Shown: positions 1 to 9,204 of the stretch, piece by piece
Layout of the letters: each line of letters begins with the position of its first letter
Position numbering within the stretch: the first letter of the stretch is position 1
From: Trichaptum fuscoviolaceum
Taxonomy: Eukaryota; Basidiomycota; Agaricomycetes; Hymenochaetales; Trichaptaceae
Length of the DNA stretch: 64,000 nucleotides
Assembly: GCA_910574455.1 (NCBI GenBank)
Contig: CAJSYZ010000005.1
Span: forward strand, 4,650,001 to 4,714,000
Direction of reading: 5' to 3'
Notes under the pieces: model-generated
Told to the model about the DNA's origin: nothing
Database searches by the model: none
What the model saw: only the letters and a program-made list of their open reading frames with translations
Made by a program: the position numbers and the translations under genes

Positions 1-427
1 GCAACGTTAAGTTGCTCAGTGATAGCGGAGCTAGGGCTCGACACTAGGTGTTGTATGGACAAAGGCCTACGATGTAGAGTAGAGAGAAACAGATGTATAG
101 CAGAGACTAGAGACGGGGGTTTGACAAAGGAGATCGAACTTAGAGTTCGATCATGCTAAGTACAGGGGTTTATATACTGTAGCTGCGGAGCAAGGGTACA
201 TCGGAAGATGAGTAAGAAGAGAACAATAAGAGAGTAGACGATAGGCTACTAATAATAGTGTGAGAGCGATGGGCAGAGGGTTAGGGCAAAGGGTACATGT
301 GTAACATCGGGATTGGCTGAGGGTTGAGGGTTACATCGGAGGATGACTGAGCAGAACAAGAATAGAAACAAATAGGGCGAAGGGTTCGGAGTAATGGGGG
401 CCGCTGACATAGTAAGAAAACGTAACA
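1..427 (-). repeat. Gypsy-1 3' LTR (truncated by window edge)
   Basis: Matches 9244-9670 base for base as far as I can read, ending in CGTAACA. The first 39 bases of the full 466-bp LTR lie outside the window. Confidence 0.95.
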
Positions 428-440
428 TTACCCCGTTCTT
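428..440 (-). promoter_or_regulatory. Gypsy-1 polypurine tract
   Basis: On the minus strand AAGAACGGGGTAA directly precedes the TGTTACG start of the 3' LTR. This is where the plus-strand primer for reverse transcription is expected. Confidence 0.75.
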
Positions 441-575
441 AAATTGAAACGTAGTGGAAATCAGTAAAGAAAATGGCCGTTATAGGGACAAATTAAGTCC
501 AATAGACAATAAGGAAAAACATGCCATATAAGCGAAGTTAACGCCAATAGGGTATCCAGGTTAGCAACAGGTGCT

Positions 576-1454
576 TTAGTTGTTTGCAGGTGGGTTTCTC
601 TTCGTTACGCGTTGTTGAGCAATTCGGTTAGATGCGCATTCATCGTCATGACCATCGTGTTGTCCACATGAGGGGCATGTATACTTGGGGCATCCAATGA
701 TGGTGTGTCCCGGTGCACGTATGTTGCAGTATGAACATGTATAGAATTCGCAGGTGGACGCGGCCAGGTTGTAGTGGTGGTCGACAGCGGAGTGTTGTGT
801 GCATTCCTTGGGGTCCAAGGACATAGACGTAAAAGGATTGTTGTCGACTTTCGGGCTGTATGTGGGTGAGGGTGGGGCTGTGTTGACACGATACTCTTGG
901 TCTTCTTGTAACTGTATTGGCGATTGTAGACGAATGGGTTCAGACAGGCGATTGATGAGTTCTTTGCGTTCTGGGACTTGGGTGCCGACGGAGTGAAGGG
1001 GTGGGCGAGGTACTTGGTCAGCAAGGTCTTTAGTGAGGTCAATGATGTCGTCATCAGTGGTGAGGTCAATGACCAAGGGGGCAAATAACTCTTGAGGCGC
1101 TGTTTCAAGGAGTTCCGTAAGGGCAAATCGTCGCATGTCTTGGAATGACTCTTGAGCCCGTCGCAAGAGATGGAGAGATCCTTCGATGATGGCAATGGTG
1201 GGATCGAGAATCTCCTGGTTTCGGGTAACAATATCATAACATTGGGTCCAGTTGGCAAGAAGAGGAGTGTCATCATATGTTGATTGACTTAGGCGTTGGT
1301 GGAAGGTGCGAGTTGAAAATAATTCAAGGATCTGGCGAGATTGCAAGGGGTTGTGGGTGTCAAGGCGTAAGGCTGGTGGTTGGAGGGATGATGTGTATGA
1401 ACGAAATAAGGGGTTGTGACGAGATGGGTTGCGTTGGGAACGGGCGGGTGGCAT
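576..1454 (-). CDS. Gypsy-1 post-pol accessory protein with SUMO-interacting motifs and Cys/His clusters
   Basis: A 292-residue frame starting at ATG (1454), located between pol and the 3' LTR. Seen in the sequence: a middle segment with VIDLT then IIDLT separated by an acidic TDDD stretch, which fits the SUMO-interacting motif consensus (hydrophobic core plus acidic flank). The C-terminus has C-x2-C-x6-GH-x4-C followed by C-x2-C-x5-H-x3-C, like two zinc knuckles. The C-terminal residues are basic. Upstream in the same frame, after an in-frame TAA at 1458-1460, lies another protein-like stretch (1461-1895), so the two may have formed one longer protein. No catalytic domain is recognised. A role in nuclear targeting, SUMO-linked chromatin contact or RNA binding is inference. 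Such an extra frame is not part of the standard gypsy gene set. Confidence 0.6.
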   Translation of the reverse strand: MPPARSQRNPSRHNPLFRSYTSSLQPPALRLDTHNPLQSRQILELFSTRTFHQRLSQSTYDDTPLLANWTQCYDIVTRNQEILDPTIAIIEGSLHLLRRAQESFQDMRRFALTELLETAPQELFAPLVIDLTTDDDIIDLTKDLADQVPRPPLHSVGTQVPERKELINRLSEPIRLQSPIQLQEDQEYRVNTAPPSPTYSPKVDNNPFTSMSLDPKECTQHSAVDHHYNLAASTCEFYTCSYCNIRAPGHTIIGCPKYTCPSCGQHDGHDDECASNRIAQQRVTKRNPPANN

Positions 1455-1457
1455 GAC

Positions 1458-1895
1458 TTAGAGGGAATGAGTCGGACAGTCGTAGTGACAACAACTGCAG
1501 GTGCAATAGGGGTCAGAGCGGCGAGGTTCAAAATGGCTGAAATGATGACGATGTCGGATAATGGGTCGAGTGATTGTGAGTGGGGGTTGAACACGAGCAG
1601 ATTTGTTGAAATAGTCAATGAGTCGGTGGGCGTAATCAGGGTTGTTAAAGAAGGTGTGGATGAGAAATACCGAGATTGTTGGGATGTGGAGCCCAAGTCC
1701 GGTGGGGGGTTTGAAGTACTTGTACTCCCAGTCTGGGTCGTAGTGGTCTTTGGACCAAGCTCCGGAGTATACAGGTCGGACAGCGTCCAGGTAATGGGGG
1801 CGAGTTGGAATCGAGGTAGTCGGTAATGCGACAGTATGGGGTTCAGGTGTTGGTGGCTTTTGTTCGATGGGGAGAGCGTATAGTCGTTTATGATG
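1458..1895 (-). other. Gypsy-1 post-pol open frame without ATG, ending in TAA
   Basis: 145 open codons in the same frame as the 576-1454 protein and separated from it by one TAA codon. The composition is protein-like and aromatic-rich (for example YDPDWEYKYF), and it ends in a tight cysteine group, C-T-C-S-C-C-H-Y-D-C. No ATG is present. An ATG at 1945, immediately after the pol stop and in the pol frame, opens a second frame overlapping this one, so expression would need a -1 shift, splicing or reinitiation. It may equally be a decayed N-terminal half of the accessory gene. Confidence 0.45.
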
Positions 1896-1945
1896 TTAGA
1901 TGAGTGGGGATATGAGAAGTGAACGAGTTTTTTGGATGGGGACAT

Positions 1946-4900
1946 TCAAGTGAGATGATGGAGTCTTTTATAGGCTTTGAGGATGGTCTGTGCGTTCCGA
2001 AGATGTGACTCGGGTTCCCATGAGTTTCCAGAAGTGGGGTAACCTTTCCATTTTATAAGATATTGTCGCCTGGTGCCATTCCCATGGTGGGCTCGGATGG
2101 CTTCTACTTCGAATTGTTCTTGTCCTTCGATTAGATCAGGTGGGGGGTTACTGTGGGGTGGTCCATATGCTTCCGTCTCAGTGTATCTCACGAGAAGCGC
2201 GGCGTGGAATACTGGGTGTATCTTCCATTTAGTCCGTGAGAGATCTAATTCATAGACGAGTGGAGATAAGACTTTCTTGATCTTGAAGGGACCATCGCGT
2301 TTTTCCTTGAACTTTTGCGATAAACCGGGAATTCGAAGGTTCTTTGAGTCTAGCCAAACTTTGTCTCCTTTGTTGAATGGTTTGAAGTTTCGGAAAGTGC
2401 GTTCTTTCATTACCATAGCAGCGACTGAATGAGCTGCTAAGGCTTCTGATCGATGTACTGTGAGGTTGGCAAGTCGTTGTGATACGGATGGGACGTTTGA
2501 TTTCGGATATTTCAGGGGTAGTGGAATGGGGTCGTATCCCATGAGAAGCGAGAAAGGGGTTCTCTTGGTGACAGCGTGGGCACGGTTGTTATGGGCGAAT
2601 TCAATGTTGGGAATGTGTCTAGACCAGTTCTCAGGTTCCGCAGTACAATAGATCCGGAGGTATACTTCGATCTCTTGATTGGTCCGTTCGGCTTGTCCAT
2701 CGGTTTGAGGGTGGTAAGCGGTGGACATAGACGACTTGATTCCTATGATCTTGCAGAGTTCTTGGAATGCTTTAGAAGCGAATTGGGGTCCTCTGTCGGA
2801 TATAATGCGTATCGGAAGTCCAAATCGTCGATATACATTGTCGAAGTATAGTTGTGCCGTTTCAATTGCGTCTACTGTCTTCTCGCATGGAATGAGGACA
2901 ATAGCTTTGGAGCAATCGTGATCAATGACTAATAGAAGTGTGTCATAGCCATGTGACATTGGTAAATCGGTGATGAAGTCCATATTGACGTGGGAGAATG
3001 GAAACGAGTGTTTGTCGGCGGCAATAGGCATTAGTGGTGGAGCGGTCGGATGGTGATTGACTTTCATTTGTTGACATAGTGCGCATCCATGGACATAGTC
3101 GGATACAAACTTCTGCATCCTGGGCCAGTAATACGTCCTTCGGACCTGTTCCAGGGTGTTAAATATGCCAGGGTGTGCTCGAACTGGTATATCATGGTGA
3201 AGTCGGAGAATAGTGCGCTTTAATTCAAGGTTGTCCGGGATATAGATGCGATTTTTGAAGTAAAGGATGCCGTCATCATCGAAAAACCAGTCTTTGAGGG
3301 CAGTTCGGGCAGGTGGTAGTTTCTTCTTTAGCTGGGCAATGGTGTTGGTGAGGAATTCATCTTTCTTCATCGATTCTTTGATGGATTTTGTGAGGCTATC
3401 TGTGTCTGGGAGGTCGTCATCAGATTCATAGTCTTCGTCTTCTTCTTCGTCTTCAAACTTTTCTTGATCCTTCTGTTCCTGAAGAGTGGAAATGAATAGG
3501 TCCTTCGGAAGCATAATCGATGATTCGTTGAGATTCTCCCCCTGTTTAACATGGTCCGCCCGGCGGGATAGAAGATCAGATTGAATCATTTGTTTGCCGG
3601 GGACATGTGTGATATGAAGGTCGAATTGTGAGAGCAACAGATGCCATCGTGCTTGACGGGGTGAGAGTCGTCGGGCCTCTCGCCAGTAGGTAAGGTTGCG
3701 ATGATCACACCAAAGTGTAACAGGGTGTGGGGATCCAAGGAGATAGTGTTTCCAAGTGATGAGGGCACGGATAATAGCTAATAGTTCGCGATCATAGATC
3801 TCGTAGTTCCGTTCAGCGGAGTTTAGTGATTGCGAAATATAACCGATTGGCTTGAGAACACCGTTGTCATCATGTTGTCGAAGGACTGCTCCGGTTGCAA
3901 CTTTGGAAGCGTCAGTTTCGAGGAAGAAGGGATTGTGCGGATTGGGCATAAGAAGTAACGGATGTTGAGTGAACGCGGCCTTGAGATCATCGAATGATTT
4001 TTGTTCTACTTCAGTCCATTTGAAAGGTTGATCTTTGCGTTTGAGGTTGTCCAAGGGTTTGGTGATTTCGGCGTAGTGTGGAATAAAACGGCGGTAGAAG
4101 TTGGTGAATCCGGTGAATGAACGGATATCTTTGACAGTAGTCGGAGTTGGCCATTTAGTGATTCCTTCGATTTTTGTTGGGTCGGTTTGGATGTGATTAG
4201 GTGTAATAATGAGACCAAGATAGGGTAGTTTCTGCGTATGGAAGAAGCATTTGGTGGGCTTGAAGTAGAGGTCGTTCTTTTCAAGGATAGTGAAGGCACG
4301 TCGTGCTCGAGAAATGAGTTCCGGTAAGGTTGGGGCATGTATGAGGATGTCGTCCATGTAAACCAAGAGATGATTTAGAAGGATTTCTTCGCCAAGAATA
4401 TCATTCATAAAGTGTTGAAAGGTGGCAGGTGAGTTGCATAGGCCGAAAAACATAACTGTTGGTTCGAAAAGTCCTCGTTGAGTGGTAAATGCGGCTTTCC
4501 ATTGATCTCCATTCTTGATGCGGATATTATTGTATCCCCATCGGATATCTAGGGCGATGAAGTAGTGAGATCCATGTAACTTGTCTAATAGATCCTGGAC
4601 AAGTGGTAATGGGTACGCATTCTTGATGGTTCCATTGTTGAGGTAACGGTAATCTTGAACAGGTCGTAAGGTACCGTCTTTCTTGTCAACGAAGAAGAGA
4701 GGGGATGCCATAGGTGACTTCGAAGGTCTGATATATCCATTCTTGAGGTTCTCATCGATGAAGGCATCGAGAGCAGCTTGTTGCGGAAGTGAGAGTGGAT
4801 AAGGTGAATGTCGTTTAGGAATGAAGTCGGGTTTGAGATCAATTGCATGGTCATATGGGCGACTTGGAGGAAAGCGATGTGCTTTTTCTTCGTCAAAAAG

Positions 4901-5434
4901 GGATAGGAATTGGTGGTATTGATGGGGTACCAAGGCAGTAAGTGGTTTAGCGGGTTGGAGTCCTTTTCGAGCTTGTTGCGCAAGTTGTGTTGAGATATTA
5001 ACGCGATTGAGCTGTATTGATCCAGTTTCCCAGTCGATTTTGGGTTGATATTTCTTGAACCATGGTAGTCCGAAAATGAAGTTCTCTTTTCCAAGGGTGG
5101 TAACATAGAATCGCATAGCATAGTGGGCATTTCCAAGTTTGACATGAAGGGGGACATAAGATGTGATGTGTCCGGCATTGTTGAATGTTCCGTCAACATT
5201 GCGTGGTCGAAGTGATTGTTGCAATTTGATAGTTTTGATCTGGAGATTTTCTACGAGTGTTTTGTCAATGAATAGACCTTCTGCTCCAGTGTCAAGTAAG
5301 GCGGTGGCTTTGTGGGTTTTCTGGTTATATAGGAACGTGATTGGGATTCGTAAGGCGTGATTGTCATTAATTGAGTTGATGAGCAGCCTGATATTCAACG
5401 AGAGAGAGGGCTGCGGGTGCTCTTCGTTGTTCAA
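1946..5434 (-). CDS. pol: Gypsy-1 Pol polyprotein (protease, RT, RNase H, integrase, chromodomain)
   Basis: 1,162 residues, uninterrupted. Domains in order: aspartic protease with DTGA (about residues 48-51); reverse transcriptase with YMDD (about 357-360); RNase H beginning ETDAS near 508 with a later DHRN; integrase zinc-binding domain with two His near 743-752 and C-x2-C near 783; integrase catalytic core with Asp in MDFITDLP (about 818), Asp in SDRGPQF (about 881) and Glu within the QAERTNQEIE segment (about 918); C-terminal chromodomain (about 1111-1158) with YLIKWKGY and SWEP, expected to guide integration to marked chromatin. The first codon is TTG, not a true start; it is the codon entered after a -1 slip at the end of gag, so Pol should be made as a Gag-Pol fusion. 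The complete set of active-site residues suggests a functional enzyme. Confidence 0.95.
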   Translation of the reverse strand: MNNEEHPQPSLSLNIRLLINSINDNHALRIPITFLYNQKTHKATALLDTGAEGLFIDKTLVENLQIKTIKLQQSLRPRNVDGTFNNAGHITSYVPLHVKLGNAHYAMRFYVTTLGKENFIFGLPWFKKYQPKIDWETGSIQLNRVNISTQLAQQARKGLQPAKPLTALVPHQYHQFLSLFDEEKAHRFPPSRPYDHAIDLKPDFIPKRHSPYPLSLPQQAALDAFIDENLKNGYIRPSKSPMASPLFFVDKKDGTLRPVQDYRYLNNGTIKNAYPLPLVQDLLDKLHGSHYFIALDIRWGYNNIRIKNGDQWKAAFTTQRGLFEPTVMFFGLCNSPATFQHFMNDILGEEILLNHLLVYMDDILIHAPTLPELISRARRAFTILEKNDLYFKPTKCFFHTQKLPYLGLIITPNHIQTDPTKIEGITKWPTPTTVKDIRSFTGFTNFYRRFIPHYAEITKPLDNLKRKDQPFKWTEVEQKSFDDLKAAFTQHPLLLMPNPHNPFFLETDASKVATGAVLRQHDDNGVLKPIGYISQSLNSAERNYEIYDRELLAIIRALITWKHYLLGSPHPVTLWCDHRNLTYWREARRLSPRQARWHLLLSQFDLHITHVPGKQMIQSDLLSRRADHVKQGENLNESSIMLPKDLFISTLQEQKDQEKFEDEEEDEDYESDDDLPDTDSLTKSIKESMKKDEFLTNTIAQLKKKLPPARTALKDWFFDDDGILYFKNRIYIPDNLELKRTILRLHHDIPVRAHPGIFNTLEQVRRTYYWPRMQKFVSDYVHGCALCQQMKVNHHPTAPPLMPIAADKHSFPFSHVNMDFITDLPMSHGYDTLLLVIDHDCSKAIVLIPCEKTVDAIETAQLYFDNVYRRFGLPIRIISDRGPQFASKAFQELCKIIGIKSSMSTAYHPQTDGQAERTNQEIEVYLRIYCTAEPENWSRHIPNIEFAHNNRAHAVTKRTPFSLLMGYDPIPLPLKYPKSNVPSVSQRLANLTVHRSEALAAHSVAAMVMKERTFRNFKPFNKGDKVWLDSKNLRIPGLSQKFKEKRDGPFKIKKVLSPLVYELDLSRTKWKIHPVFHAALLVRYTETEAYGPPHSNPPPDLIEGQEQFEVEAIRAHHGNGTRRQYLIKWKGYPTSGNSWEPESHLRNAQTILKAYKRLHHLT

Positions 5435-6819
5435 AAATTTCCTTCTTCAACTCGATCGAAGACTTGGTTGACTGCGTCATCATCAAGGCCAATAAGGAGT
5501 TGTTGAATCTGTGCGGCGCGATCTTCGGCTGAGAGTTCGCCTTGATCTTGGTCTTCGTTCTCGGGTTCAGAGTATTCGTTTTGATCATCGGCTGAAGTTA
5601 ATTGGCGCATATTTTTGGACCTTGGTGTGCGGGAGTTGGGCCATCGAGATTTTGAGGTACGTTTGGGATGAGGTTTGGGACACTTTGCAGTGCGATGTCC
5701 GGGTTGATGACAATTGAAGCAAAGGTTTTCCTTCATATGACGTTGGAATTCTTCGGTTGAAAGTCGTGATATAAAGAAGCTGTAGATGGCTAGGTCGACC
5801 AATTCTTCTATATCATCGTTGTCATTGGAAGGCAGTGATTCATTTGTGTCGTTTGTGTCATTTGCAATGGCGCGAATTTGACGATTGTATTGTCGCATAG
5901 GTCGTCGTTTGAAGCGGTGCTCTCCGGAATAGGATTGGTGGGGTTGGGATTCCATTGAACGAGCTATCTTGTAATTGGTGTCCAGTCGAGTGGCAAGCGA
6001 AAACCAATCTTCCATGTTGGTCGGTTGTGGACTACATGCAAGTAGTTTCATTCGAAGATTGTCATTGAGTCCCATCCAGAATGCATTGCGTTGGGAAAGG
6101 TATTCTGTGATGCGAGCTTGCATGATGAGTGTTTTGAATTTGAGAATGTAGTCTTCAATAGATCCTCGCTGTTTGAGCTTGGCGAGTTCCATTGTAGCCT
6201 TGATTGTGAGTTCGGATGTGATGAAAGTGCGGTGGAATTCCGCAAGGAATTCTTCAAATGTGTCGGTTTCAAAACGTCCGCTGGCCATGTATTGCATTGC
6301 GAATGGTCGGGATCCGCGAAGACTGCAATGGGCGAGCACAAATTCGATGCATAGCTCATCTGTGTCATAGATGTGTCGGTTGGCTCGTAGATGGATTTGG
6401 ACTTGGAGTAAAAAGCGATCAGCATCATCTTGGGTTCCGTCAAAAGGTTGAATTTTAGCCATGGTTATGGGTCGATCGTGTGCGGGTCCATCTCCTTGAT
6501 TGTTATTGTCTGCTGCTCCTCCACCTCCAGCTCCTCCGCCTCCTCCTCCTCCTTCATCGTCTCCTCCTCCTCCTCCTCCGTTGTTGTTCGGGTTTCCTCC
6601 GGGTGGTCCTTCTCCTCCTCCTCCTCCTTCATCTCCTGCGGGTGGTTCACCAAATCCCCATCCTCTCCATGCAGGATTTTGTCGGCCTCCTCTGCCTCCT
6701 CTGCCTCCTCTGCCTCGACCTTGGAGATGTCTTAAGTGGAAAAAGGTACTGATACTTTCTTCTCCAGGTGGGGGTCGGAACATTGAGCGGGTAGTTTCCG
6801 TGACAGTTTGGGTAGCCAT
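5431..6819 (-). CDS. gag: Gypsy-1 Gag
   Basis: 462 residues from the ATG at 6819. The N-terminus carries an RGG-type run (GRGRGGRGGRGGR) and long polyglycine stretches broken by acidic and Asn residues, an RNA-binding and low-complexity region. A Retrotrans_gag-type capsid segment follows from about residue 115 (PFDG... through FKTLIMQARI), and one CCHC zinc knuckle, C-x2-C-x4-H-x4-C (CFNCHQPGHRTAKC), lies near 365-378. The C-terminus is acidic. The frame is also open far upstream of this ATG (to 7755), so the real protein may be longer. The stop is embedded in the frameshift site. Confidence 0.92.
   Translation of the reverse strand: MATQTVTETTRSMFRPPPGEESISTFFHLRHLQGRGRGGRGGRGGRQNPAWRGWGFGEPPAGDEGGGGGEGPPGGNPNNNGGGGGGDDEGGGGGGGAGGGGAADNNNQGDGPAHDRPITMAKIQPFDGTQDDADRFLLQVQIHLRANRHIYDTDELCIEFVLAHCSLRGSRPFAMQYMASGRFETDTFEEFLAEFHRTFITSELTIKATMELAKLKQRGSIEDYILKFKTLIMQARITEYLSQRNAFWMGLNDNLRMKLLACSPQPTNMEDWFSLATRLDTNYKIARSMESQPHQSYSGEHRFKRRPMRQYNRQIRAIANDTNDTNESLPSNDNDDIEELVDLAIYSFFISRLSTEEFQRHMKENLCFNCHQPGHRTAKCPKPHPKRTSKSRWPNSRTPRSKNMRQLTSADDQNEYSEPENEDQDQGELSAEDRAAQIQQLLIGLDDDAVNQVFDRVEEGNF
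5434..5440 (-). other. Gypsy-1 -1 ribosomal frameshift heptamer A AAT TTT
   Basis: In the gag frame the last codons read GGA AAT TTT TGA. The heptamer A AAT TTT fits X XXY YYZ and is followed at once by the UGA stop. A one-base back-slip enters pol at TTG (5434). About 10-20 nt downstream a possible stem pairs GCAGCC with GGCTGC; this part is weaker than in gypsy-3. Confidence 0.8.
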
Positions 6820-7755
6820 AGTACTAATGGATAGAGGTTCGATGTGAGGGCGGGTGTAAGAGAGATATGGTTTTGATGGGATAGGTGGAAGTATGGATGC
6901 TTGACGTGAGGGAGTAGGAGTTTCTGGAGCAATGGAGCTGCCTGATTGAGAGGATCGTCTGGAGGATCGTCTGAAGAGGGTTTGATCAAGAGATCCGTGA
7001 GTGGGTGAGTTTGAACGAGATCGATGGGAGTTGCTGGGTTGAGGGTCGGAAGTGAAAGTTGGTTGGGGTTCTTGTGGTGGTTGTGGTAGTAGGTCGGGGT
7101 GTCGGCGGTAGTACTCTTCTCTAAGCTCTTTCCAATTTGGAGTGTGACCTTCGTATATTTCTCGTAGTTCTGGGCCGAGTGTATGAGCTACTACCCAAGA
7201 ATCAGCAGTTGGATTGTAGATCCAAGGGGTTTCGGTAGGTTCTCCGTTGGCGTCGGGAAGATGGAAGTATTGTGTTTCTTCGTTGAAGATAAGAGTGGTT
7301 GGGAACGGTGGTAGTGGGGGTTGAATGTGTTTGAACTCTCCTGCTAGACTTCGACGAGCAAGGTCTTCCCAGTTGGGGGTATGAGTGATGAAGTTTTGTC
7401 GAGCTTCTTCAGCAGAGTTGGCTTCGATTGGGGTCCACCGTTGTAGTAGTTGATTGTATGACCACGATCGATAAGTTTTGTTACCAATTCTATAGTAGAA
7501 GAAGTTCTTTTCGGTGTCAAAGAAGAGTCGATTGTGTGGTGGTGGAGCGTCTGGATACTGAGGAACAGTAGTCTGTGTAGGTATTGGTTCTTCAGTGGTT
7601 TTCGAAGTGGTTTCTTTGTTAGTTTTGCCTGTTGTAGTAGATGAGGCTGTGTTTCGAGCCGTCTGTTTGCCTTTGTTCGCCGTGGTGATTAATCGGTTCC
7701 GGATTGATATCCGTAACTGTCTGAATCGTAGTTTGTAAGGGTGTAGTCCGTAACA
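6820..7755 (-). other. Gypsy-1 in-frame upstream extension of gag with a duplicated W-rich module
   Basis: About 312 codons open in the gag frame upstream of its first ATG; there is no ATG in this stretch and the first upstream stop is at 7756-7758. Two copies of a roughly 60-residue module are visible, each running from an F-[DN]-x-E start through W-x-Y-N to a conserved HTPNW-x-[DE]-L end (near 7370 and 7130). A Ser/Arg/Pro-rich linker then leads into gag. The duplicated module argues for real coding sequence. How translation would enter is unknown: a shift from the overlapping 7689-8297 frame is possible, since that frame is +1 relative to this one and overlaps it from 7755 to 7689, but I see no standard slippery heptamer there. 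Confidence 0.55.
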
Positions 7756-8297
7756 CTAGCAATGTGCGGTGAATCTTCCGGGGGGTCAATCGGTGGTGCA
7801 AGATAGTTGTGAACTATGTTTTGCGGAGTGGGTTGGTGGTGTTGACAACTACACTGATAGATGTAGTGGTTGACGTCTTCGCTGATACTATTCCAACAGA
7901 AGTGTCGGTTTACAAAGCGAGCAGTTTCAGCTTCAGTGCGATGAAGTTGTTCTCCGTGGTTGTCAAAGTGGACGTAGTTTATAAAGAATCGGCGTAGGTG
8001 AGTTTCTCGAGGGATGAATAATCGGGTATGGTTCCAGAGGAGTCCGTATTTGAAGATCCAAGGTTGGTGGTTGTCGCGTGAGTACTGCAGGTATCCAACT
8101 GTTTGGGTGTAATTGTAATACCGGTCGTCGAGTATAGTTCTGATTTGGTTTAGGATGTCGTCGAACTCTTCGGCAAAAGCGAGGAATCGGTTTCGGATGA
8201 GGTCTCTGGTTGAGTAGATGGGATCGTCAAGGGCTGGAAGTGATAGGGTGTCCGCCACGATTGTGGTAGTGTGTAGTGTATGCGTAAAAGTCGGCAA
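7689..8297 (-). other. Gypsy-1 pre-gag open frame with an integrase H2C2-like zinc domain
   Basis: 202 codons opened by a TTG (true open frame from about 8326), no ATG. The middle resembles the zinc-binding domain that normally precedes the integrase core: RLFIP...HLRR, then H-x3-H, T-x4-R-F-V, F-x-W, and DV-x2-Y-x3-C-x-C. The same landmarks in this element's own Pol are IYIP, H/H, T-x-EQVRR, YYW, FVSDYV and C-x2-C; here the last pair is C-x-C, one residue short. Its position upstream of gag is not standard. It could be a captured, repurposed integrase fragment, or debris from another element. The C-terminus is acidic and Tyr-rich. Confidence 0.5.
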
Positions 8298-8569
8298 TCG
8301 TCTCCACAGATATGGACTAGTCGGATTCGATCAGGAAGAAACTCTTCTAGATAGAAGAATGCGTTGGGGTTGGTGTGGTAGATGAAGAAGATAGAGTCGG
8401 GTTGGACGATTAGACTGGCAGTTTTTGTGATGGACCAAACTGTATCGTCACAGTACTTGGTGAAACTGTATGTGTCGAATTGGTAACAGTTGGCTACAGA
8501 GTATTGGACTTGGTATATGTGTCTTCCTGCGTTGTCGAGGTGGTTGGTGTTGGTGTGGGTAAGGAGCAA
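8150..8569 (-). other. Gypsy-1 most upstream pre-gag open frame
   Basis: About 140 codons opened by TTG, with no ATG and no recognised domain; aromatic- and Cys-containing (VHICGDDC). It overlaps the next frame by about 150 bases and that frame is -1 relative to it. Successive -1 offsets separate all four frames of this element (this one, 8297, gag, pol). It may be a decayed or frameshifted N-terminus of the zinc-domain protein. Confidence 0.35.
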
Positions 8570-9190
8570 AGCGTTTTGTGGGATAGAGGGTGCCGTGATG
8601 GATAGATGTTATGACGTAAAGTGAAGTGGTTTTCTGTTTGACCTTTGTTTAGTCTTGAGGGTCGTCAAGCGATAACGTTATGAGATGATCGACAGTGGGG
8701 CAGTGTTTGTGATGCTTTGTTCAATGTTAACAGATGAACTGTTCTTCGATTTCTGGATCGGTCTCCCTTCGATTTCTGGATCGGTCTCCCTTCGCTATTA
8801 CCAAGCGGCACGTCTGCGAGTTATGCTCGTTGTCCAATAGGCGTCCCAAAGACTAGGCTAGCAGCTTTATGCCTTCTTTGTAGGTACTGGGTCCTCTTCC
8901 TGTGTGCACAGCTACGGTCCCGTTTGGTATGACAGAAATTGGTTCCTTCGTAACGCTACTGTCTGGGGTTTAATCAACCAATGAGCTGGAGCGGTTTTCT
9001 TAATCTTCGGATCGCGACTCTCGAAGTTTTCCTTGGCCTCCCTCTTGCAATCGATGAGCACCTTGCTACACTGAAGGGATTACCTCGAGCGGATGTTCTT
9101 CTGGACTAGATGGTTTTACAACTGGTTAGTAGTAAGTGGAGCTATGGCTCAACACCTTAGTCGTAAAGACGGATGTCTTCGACGGTAGAT
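8570..9190 (-). other. Gypsy-1 leader, no coding recognised
   Basis: Between the primer-binding site and the first open frame. It contains a perfect tandem duplication of about 23 bp around 8746-8794 (unit beginning CGATTTCTGGATCGG). I see no protein-coding frame; packaging signals would be expected here. Confidence 0.5.
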
Positions 9191-9201
9191 AAGTTCGATC
9201 T
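9191..9201 (-). promoter_or_regulatory. Gypsy-1 self-priming primer-binding site
   Basis: On the minus strand AGATCGAACTT lies 3 nt inside the 5' LTR. Its exact 11-nt reverse complement, AAGTTCGATCT, occurs within the LTR at 9384-9374. This is the arrangement of Tf1-type self-primed elements, where the 5' end of the transcript folds back to prime. It predicts the transcript start (start of R) at about 9384. Confidence 0.75.
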
Positions 9202-9204
9202 AAT

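Noticed and set aside
1946..1948. Readthrough of the pol stop into the ATG frame at 1945
   Set aside because: The frame after the stop (1945-1289) has a low-complexity, Ser/Thr/Pro-rich shadow composition; the protein-like frame is the -1 one at 1895-1458, so simple readthrough would not make it.
6480..6752. Leu/Ser/Pro-rich plus-strand frames opposite gag
   Set aside because: They are the complement of the polyglycine-coding tract of gypsy-1 gag.
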